NCBI GenBank assembly: GCA_001642005.1 | Contig: LWCA01000574.1 | Coordinates: 1-23,680 of the forward strand | Source of the DNA: Intoshia linei | Taxonomy: Eukaryota; Orthonectida; Rhopaluridae | Reading direction: 5' to 3' | DNA: 23,680 nucleotides | Shown here: piece after piece, positions 18,587 to 23,680 of the stretch | How the letters are laid out: each line of letters opens with the position of its first letter | Position numbering within the stretch: the first letter of the stretch is position 1 | The notes under the pieces: model-generated | What the model saw: only the letters and a program-made list of their open reading frames with translations | Database searches by the model: none | What the model was told of the DNA's origin: nothing | Translations under genes and position numbers: made by a program

Positions 18587-21000
18587 CTAAATTAACACTA
18601 TATTTTAATAAACTAAATAAATACGTTCAGTTAAACTCCCTTAATTTGAACACATGGAGTAAAAATTTTTGTGCGTTCAAATTGAAAGAGTTTAACTGTA
18701 CGCTGTACAAAATATTTGTATACAAATTTTATAAATTTACCTCACGACTGTGGAGCGGGACAAAATATCGTTCCATTGTAGCATCTGCAGACATATTTCT
18801 GTCGAAAGATATAGCAGTGTATACAAGGTCTCTATATGTCTCCAAATACTCTCCTAAAATGCCATAAATCTATTAAAACTTATTTTTACTCATATCGTTA
18901 GCATCATAACTATAGATTGTATCTTCATATACATCTTCTTTTTTTTCAGGAATCACAAATACACCTACTTTTTTAGTCGGTATCAAATAATATCCATTCA
19001 ATGTTATTGGTATATTTGCTTTGCCGTTACTATCAATTCGACAGTTCTAAGAAAATAATATAATTAAATTCCATTTTAAGCCTTTTTATTGGGACTAAAA
19101 TCCATCCATCTTACCGTCACTTTAGAGAATCAGTCATTAAAATATGTTAGACAAATTAAAGAATTTTTCGATATCTCCCAAAAAATGTTACGTAGATTTT
19201 AGGAACGATAACATGCGTTACTATATTATTAATATACTTAGTATTAAATTACTATCATTTGTTGCTTTATTTCATTTCCATTTTCGTTGGGTTGCTCGTC
19301 GTCAACATTAGGTTCTTGTATATTTTCATCAGTTTCAGAAGCAGGTGATGTAGTCGTTTCATTTAAATCGTCTTGTCTGGCTTCAGATATACACGATAAA
19401 TGTACAGATTCATCATTTTCACCTTCCTCTCCTTGCTGAACAATCTCATCAGATCTCTTCGTTTTGAAGACGTTAAATGATCCTATTATAAAATGAATAA
19501 ATGTTTTACAGGTCTTCAATTCTATCAGAAATCGTAATTATGCAAAGTGGAGGTAATGTTTTTATGTAATTTACAGACAGTAATCACTAATTATAATAAT
19601 TACTAGGTTGACTGTAATGTATCACGTACAAACAGCATCTAGCTCTGCCGAGGGCACATTTTTATTATACCAAAAAAATAAATTAACGTTGAAAATCTAA
19701 ATTAAAAATCCTACTATTCACTATTATCAATCCTTTAAAGTAGTGGTTCCCAAACTTGTTTCAGGTGAATCATCATATCACATTACTTTTTACTTTAAAG
19801 TGAATTATTCCATCTTAAATTTTTTTGTTACTTCTTCACTTAGCGTCACTTATTGAGATTGAAATTTTTTGTGTGTGTTAACAGCTACAACAGCAGATAC
19901 AATTTTACCTGTAATTTTTTTAAATTTTAAACCCAGGGGTTCCACGAAATTTAATTCGGGTTCCGTGAAATATAAATGCAATAAAGTTGAATTTAAAGTT
20001 TTTATAAATTACTGTTGTATGTAATGAAACAACATCATTTCTCAAATTTAAATCAAATTAGTTTTAATAAAAGTATTATACGTTGTGAGTATGGGAACCT
20101 GAAAAATGACGTTAAAAAGTAATAATAATTCAGATTATTTTTATTAGAAATATTGTAAAGTAGGTGGGTTTTTACTGGCCAACTCTCTTGAAATAATTTA
20201 AATAAGTTACTTACCTCTTTATAATGATATTTAACTAAAAAGTTATCTCTCACGGGCCTGGATGTTTCTTCGTAGTGTGGGGGACGCAACTGGTTTTACC
20301 GGTTAAATTCCAGGTGTTATTAATTTTTTTAATTAAAAATCAAATTGTGTTATATATGCGACATGCGAAAAAAAATTTTGATCATGCTTTTAGGTACCGC
20401 GATTTTGTGAAATTTCATAAGGGTTCCGCGCAGTAAAAAAGATTGAGAAACACTGCACTAAACAATTTAAAATCTTTATCCAATTTGTGCAATTTTTAGA
20501 CTTTAATATACATAATATCTAGTAATGTAAGAATATATTTAATACACAGTTTAGTAAACAGTGTTTATACATTAAAATATAAAAATGTTACTAATATACG
20601 TGTACATATCTGTTAAGTTAGATAGAGAATACTGTATTTGAAATGACAGATTTGTTTTAAATACATGTACTTACATTAATATTAGTAATTATATACTTGT
20701 ATCTAATAAATAAAATTAAAAATGATATTTTAATAGCAGTAATCATTTTACTTTAACAAAAAGGTGTAAATTAAGAGGGCGTGAAATGTATCAATGCAAA
20801 TAATATTAAAATTACTCATCAAGAGGTCGCTTTTCGATACTCCATTAGGATTTGAACCATTCGCATAATAATAATCTGGAACATTCATCTAAATTAAAAA
20901 AATTATAATATTTCAGAAAAGGATGCAAATTTTTAAATTTTTAAATTTTTTATTCTAATAATAAATCTAAAATGTTGTCAAATATTACCTCGTTTTCCAT
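18194..21000 (-). CDS. Gene C: small ELM2-SANT (MIER/RERE-like) chromatin co-repressor protein
   Basis: Exons on the - strand, 5' to 3': 21000-20989 (MENE), 20888-20816, 19482-19253, 19046-18890, 18853-18741 and 18586-18194. All have GT/AG borders with agreeing phases, giving 325 aa from ATG to TAA. Residues about 40-100 are acidic and Ser/Thr-rich; ELM2 spans about 110-216 and SANT about 247-293. ELM2-SANT proteins recruit and activate class I histone deacetylases in the nucleus; this role is inferred from family. MIER proteins are usually longer, and here only about 30 residues follow SANT. The 1333-nt intron hosts a hAT element, one intron is only 36 nt, and another carries a palindromic mini-element. 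It could also be another ELM2-SANT family (MTA, MIDEAS). Confidence 0.8.
18628..18698. mobile_element. 71-bp palindromic mini-element in gene C intron
   Basis: CAGTTAAACTCCCTTAATTTGAAC on + is mirrored by GTTCAAATT-GAAAGAGTTTAACTG, leaving a short loop. The CAGTTAAACT ends resemble Tigger/pogo-type termini. The TA duplication is not clear (flanks TACGTT and TACGCT). It accounts for most of the 154-nt intron. Confidence 0.6.
18741..19046 (-). CDS. Gene C exons 4 and 5: ELM2 domain
   Basis: Exon 19046-18890 (acceptor TTTTCTTAG, donor GTAAAA) includes NIPITLNGYYLIPTKK, VFVIPEKKEDVYEDT and IYSYDANDM. Exon 18853-18741 (acceptor CATTTTAG, donor GTAAAT) begins REYLETYRDLVYTAISFDR. The Y-E-D-x-x-x-Y...D-x-x-YL pattern fits ELM2 YENEDQLLW...EDKVIDFL. 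The intron between them is only 36 nt and splits an AGA codon (A|GA). Confidence 0.75.
19253..19482 (-). CDS. Gene C exon 3: acidic N-terminal region
   Basis: The frame reads SFNVFKTKRSDEIVQQ, then a Glu/Asp/Ser/Thr-rich stretch (EEGENDES, ASETDENIQEPNVDDE) and ends GNEIKQQMI before a GTAATT donor. Such low-complexity acidic regions precede ELM2 in MIER proteins. The KTKR cluster might be a basic nuclear signal. Entry phase 1 (A|GA = Arg) and exit phase 0 match the neighbours. Confidence 0.75.
19610..19738. repeat. Dispersed repeat, copy 2 (first copy 2190-2320)
   Basis: CGTACAAACAGCATCTAGCT, CTCTGCCGAGGGCAC and the TTATACCAAAAAAATAAATT block match copy 1 in the same orientation. It directly abuts the hAT left end at 19741. 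Confidence 0.65.
19741..20455. mobile_element. hAT-like element related to 631-1324
   Basis: The left end TAGTGGTTCCCAAAC and the right end GATTGAGAAACACTG are hAT-like. From 19935 inward it shares GGGTTCC...GTTCCGTGAAATATAAATGC and, near the right end, GCGACATGC, TTTTAGGT-CCGCGATTTT and GGTTCCGCGCAGTAAAAAA with 631-1324. The left 190 bp differ, so this may be a hybrid or an insertion into an older copy. Flanks match at only 5 of 8. Confidence 0.7.
20816..21000 (-). CDS. Gene C exons 1 and 2 (start)
   Basis: Exon 1 is ATGGAAAACGAG followed by a GTAATA donor (12 coding bases). Exon 2 follows TTTAATTTAG and reads MNVPDYYYANGSNPNG and VSKSDLLM before a GTAATT donor, phase 1. Phases fit on both sides. 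If exon 1 is wrong, the ATG opening exon 2 would serve as start in the same frame. The residues have no recognised motif. Confidence 0.6.
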
Positions 21001-21960
21001 AATTTATGTTAAATATGTTTTAATAAAATAAAATTTTCTTTTAAAATTTAAATAGTTTCAGAAATTGATCTATATATTGTAATGATAATCAAGGAATGAA
21101 AAATTAAAAGCTAAATTTTTCACTAATTCTGCATAATTGCATAGTTTCATTTTATTAGCTAATGATTCAATTATAATAATACTTGGAGGCGTATTTTCAG
21201 ATTTTTGTGTATTAATTGATATTAATGACAAATTTAATAACACTTTGAGCCTAGATTGTGTTTTTCTTGCATAGTGACAAATCTCTGACTATGAATTTTA
21301 ACTTTCAATATATTTTCGAAGTGCTAAAATTTACAATTTTATACAGTGATTCTTAAATTTAAAATTTATAGACCTACATTATATGTATAATACCTGTATT
21401 ATATTTACAAAATTTTTTCTCCAAAAACGGGTTTAATTTCACATATATTGCTGTTATTCTTATAGGTAAATATAATTTACTATAAATTAACATAATACAG
21501 AAAAACTGCCCAAAATGCAAGTAAAACAATATAATTAATATAATGATACGGTGTTAAATACAGTTAAACAATTACAATGTGACATCGGTACACTTTCAAC
21601 AATTAGTTAATTAGATCTAATTAGTTAATGACATGCTCAACAATTTTTGACGTTATCTTTTCTAGGCCTAAGAAATTTAAATTTTAGATCATTAATTATA
21701 ATTTTTTTGTTTATAATTAATTTTGTTAATTATAATTATAAAATAACAAATCATTATCACTTAAATTAATTTGAATAAGGAGTCCTTAATTAGGACCTTA
21801 ATCCTTAAGGAATACGTACCCATTCAATTACACGTTAACACCTTTGGATCAGATAGATTCAGACAATTTTCAATATTACAATTATTGCTCAATTATGTAC
21901 AAACATAACAGGGTTGGAAAATGTAGTATTATAATAATTATTATTCCAGTAGTATTCCAG
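21001..21960. other. Spacer upstream of gene C; nothing recognised
   Basis: AT-rich. It should include the gene C promoter. No domain-like exon, repeat with defined ends or RNA gene is seen. The open frame beginning 21844 has Ile/Tyr-rich low-complexity content. Confidence 0.4.
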
Positions 21961-22347
21961 AACTGGTGCAATTGGCTAATGATAAATATGATATACATCA
22001 TATATGTATATCCTTCAATTTTACATATGGTCCAAACAATTCAAAAAGTATATCGACCGGAAACTTTCTTAATTACGAGAGAACTGGAATATGCAGTTTC
22101 CAGGTAGACCCGAATGCATTAGAAGCATTTACCATTCAATTTGCTACCTTCCATATATGTACGTCGATTTTTTAGCATACATTTGTTCCATTATACTGGT
22201 TCAAAAGGCATTGTCTAATTTAATATATCTAATAGAATACTGGTTTAGTGACGTAATATTGTTTCAGGACGATCAAATCCAATATGCCATTGATAAGTAT
22301 GGCATCGTAGCCATAATCATTATAAAAACATTTGGTTTAATATCAAA
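21961..22347 (+). pseudogene. Possible fragment of a C1 (papain/cathepsin-like) peptidase gene
   Basis: Exon 21961-22103 (acceptor GTATTCCAG, donor GTAGAC) reads LVQLANDKYDIHHICI, FNFTYGPNNSKSISTGN and FLNYERTGICSFQ. Exon 22268-22347 (acceptor TGTTTCAG) reads DDQIQYAIDKYGIVAI and so on, joining at phase 0. In C1 peptidases a Y-P-Y-E...C-x-F block is followed by a helix E-E-x-L-x-x-A-V-x-x-x-GP-[IV]-[SA]-VAI; the second exon fits that well. About 20 residues usual between the blocks are missing, and neither the Cys nor the His active-site region is seen. A hAT element begins at 22375. It is probably a broken copy. Homology is by eye and uncertain. Confidence 0.35.
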
Positions 22348-22374
22348 GTATAACGTAACAACATTGGTTTAAAC

Positions 22375-23098
22375 CAGTGGTTCTCAACCTTTTTCAGTAC
22401 ATGGACCCTTTAGCTATTATATATTATTCATGAACCCCTATTATAAAAAAATCTTAGTAGTACGCTACCTTATAAATCGATGCTTGTATTATTTATAAAA
22501 TTTTTGAATATTTTTTTTAGATTAAAAATAATTTTTATACAACTGTTTTAAAGTACACTTCTTGTTAATCCTTCAGCTAAAATTTTGACAATATAATCAA
22601 ACGAGTGCAAATTTGAATAGAAAAAGGTGTAGACCAGTGGTTTTCAACCTTTTTGTGTTCACGACCCCTTATAAACATAAAAAATTATCGCGACCCAAAA
22701 ATTTGCTATATACTTCAAACATCTTATCAATTCACATAAATAAAAATATTAAAAAAGCATATTCAGTTTTATTTATATTTTATACTGTGTTCAAATTCTC
22801 ACGACCCCCTTGATAAATTTCGCGACCCCCCGGTTGAAAACCACTGGTGTAGACTGTAAACATCATTAACGTTTCAATTGATAATTGCATGTTAAAATAA
22901 AATATAAATGAACATAACGATCACTAATGTAAAAAAACGAAAACGTTAATAAAATAATAATAACGGTTATACATAAATGTACAACAAATGACTATTTTCT
23001 CAAATTGATTCACGATATTATTTTTCTTATAAATTACATATATGTAATACATATACATTTATAATAATTAATTTATAATAATTTTAATTCATAAAATA
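22375..23098. mobile_element. Composite nested hAT elements, copy 2
   Basis: CAGTGGTTCTCAACCTTTTT starts the outer element. The inner MITE starts CAGTGGTTTTCAACC near 22636 and ends GGTTGAAAACCACTG near 22847, flanked by GTGTAGAC on both sides, exactly as in copy 1 at 16750. The copy breaks at the N at 23099. Confidence 0.85.
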
Positions 23099-23099
23099 N

Positions 23100-23440
23100 C
23101 GGTTGAAAACCACTGGTGTAGACTGTAAACATCATTAACGTTTCAATTGATGATTGCATGTTAAAATAAAATATAAATGAACATTACAATCACTGATGTA
23201 AGAAAACGAAAACGTTAATCAAATAATCATAAGGGCTATACAACAAATGACTATTTTATCAAATTGATTCACGATATTATTTTTCTTATAAATTACATAT
23301 ATGTAATACATATACATTTATAATAATTACTTTATAATAATTTTATTTCATAAAATGAAATATGAAACAAAAAAAATGGAATAAGTGTAAAAATAATGTT
23401 AAAATTGTAATAATGAATAAATAAATCATGAAAAATATAT
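23100..23440. repeat. Second partial copy of the composite's right part
   Basis: Directly after the N at 23099, sequence restarts at CGGTTGAAAACCACTGGTGT, which already occurred at about 22831. It continues in parallel with scattered differences (GATGATTGC for GATAATTGC, a missing block near 23239). This is either a tandem duplication or a mis-join of two alleles or copies. Confidence 0.75.
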
Positions 23441-23532
23441 AACAAAACTGTAAAATAAGAAATATGTGGAAAAAATTGTTATAAAAAATAAAAATTTATA
23501 TTATAACGCGGGCCGCATAATTGACACCCCTG
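23441..23532 (-). mobile_element. Reversed end of CAGGGGTGT-family hAT element
   Basis: Read on the - strand it begins CAGGGGTGTCAATTATGCGG and CCCGCGTTATAAT, the same terminus as the element at 14097. Its other end is not defined because of the assembly join upstream. It cuts the transposase frame that continues to the right. Confidence 0.6.
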
Positions 23533-23533
23533 G

Positions 23534-23680
23534 TCTGGGCACTGATGAGTTACTCAGAGGGATTTGACGAGTAAATTCAGTTGGATTTTTATTCATTAAA
23601 GTCGAAATAGCTACAAAAATAGCTAATAAAATTACAGTTTCTCCCAATGTGTGAGGTTTACAAGCTTTTGCTATAATTTT
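23534..23680 (-). pseudogene. hAT transposase fragment (ZBED5/SCAND3/GTF2IRD2 type), truncated
   Basis: The - strand frame from the window edge reads KIIAKACKPHTLGETVI, LLAIFVAISTLMNKNP and IPLSNSSVPR. This fits the segment of ZBED-like hAT transposases with ...A-x-x-x-KPHTIGE-x-L-I-x-PA... and the L-S-N/D-N-T-V-x-RRI-x-x-M motif. After SVPR the frame runs into the terminus of another element at 23532, so the gene is broken here. The rest, N-terminal, lies beyond the window. It is a candidate source of the enzyme mobilising the hAT MITEs, though this copy cannot be whole. Confidence 0.7.

Larger units (their letters stand above)
19483..20815 (-). other. Gene C intron 2 with repeats
   Basis: The 1333-nt intron contains the second copy of the dispersed repeat (19610-19738), a hAT element (19741-20455) and the isolated pogo-like end near 20620-20637. 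A - strand open stretch at 20217-20289 (RPPHYEETSRPVRDNF..., followed by a perfect GTAAGT) lies inside the hAT element. Its phase does not fit the gene, and it is not assigned. Confidence 0.5.

Noticed and set aside
20053-20289. - strand frame RPPHYEETSRPVRDNF... with GTAAGT donor, considered as an upstream exon of gene C
   Set aside because: It sits within the hAT element at 19741-20455, its phase 0 exit does not fit gene C exon 3, and a better phase-matched exon (20888-20816) exists.
22091-22372. 93-residue + strand open frame with hydrophobic segments, considered as a small membrane protein
   Set aside because: Part of it is the peptidase-like second exon in frame; the rest is intron-like Ile/Tyr-rich AT sequence. 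No separate start context or domain supports it.
22613-22813. 66-residue + strand open frame
   Set aside because: It lies entirely inside the composite hAT element and its inner MITE.

Overview
The window is animal, probably insect nuclear DNA. It is about three quarters A+T by eye, its genes are split into many small exons with GT/AG introns, and its introns are full of small hAT- and pogo-type DNA elements. A hemipteran (aphid-like) source fits this style, but that is inference. No bacterial operon, rRNA, convincing tRNA or CRISPR array is seen. Almost all coding sequence lies in exons of 25-400 nt, so long-ORF searches miss it. The gene models below come from chaining open frames with matching splice phases and comparing them with known domain folds.

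Left and centre, + strand: two neighbouring, strongly divergent members of the GRAF/oligophrenin family (normal order BAR-PH-RhoGAP-SH3). Gene A (about 1508-9562; its 5' part lies left of the window) supplies a RhoGAP domain and a C-terminal SH3 domain ending in the family's typical tail. Gene B (10494-18108) begins 930 bp later with a BAR domain, continues into the second half of a PH domain, and stops inside its RhoGAP domain, so it has no SH3. In both genes the arginine finger of RhoGAP (GLYR) is replaced (ALYT in A, AFFC in B). They look like catalytically dead, fast-evolving paralogs.

Right of centre, - strand: gene C (21000 to 18194, convergent with gene B, stops 85 bp apart) is a compact six-exon gene that can be read from ATG to stop (325 aa). 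It has an acidic N-terminal region, an ELM2 domain and a SANT domain, the architecture of MIER/RERE/MTA-type co-repressor subunits, but it is short and divergent.

Far right: two phase-compatible + strand exons (21961-22347) resemble part of a papain-family (C1) peptidase and are cut off by a transposon. At the right edge lies a - strand piece of a ZBED-type hAT transposase, interrupted by the end of another element.

Mobile DNA: hAT-like elements with CAGTG or CAGGGG termini occur at 631-1324, 3995-4760, 7348-7578, 8563-9347, 14097-14337, 16750-17533, 19741-20455 and 22375-23532. Several have perfect or 7/8 eight-base target duplications. There is also a pogo-like element (12537-13645), a palindromic mini-element (18628-18698), and a 150-bp fold-back element with a perfect 8-bp duplication (3329-3478). 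Two single N characters (17534, 23099) sit where repeat copies break off, which suggests assembly joins.
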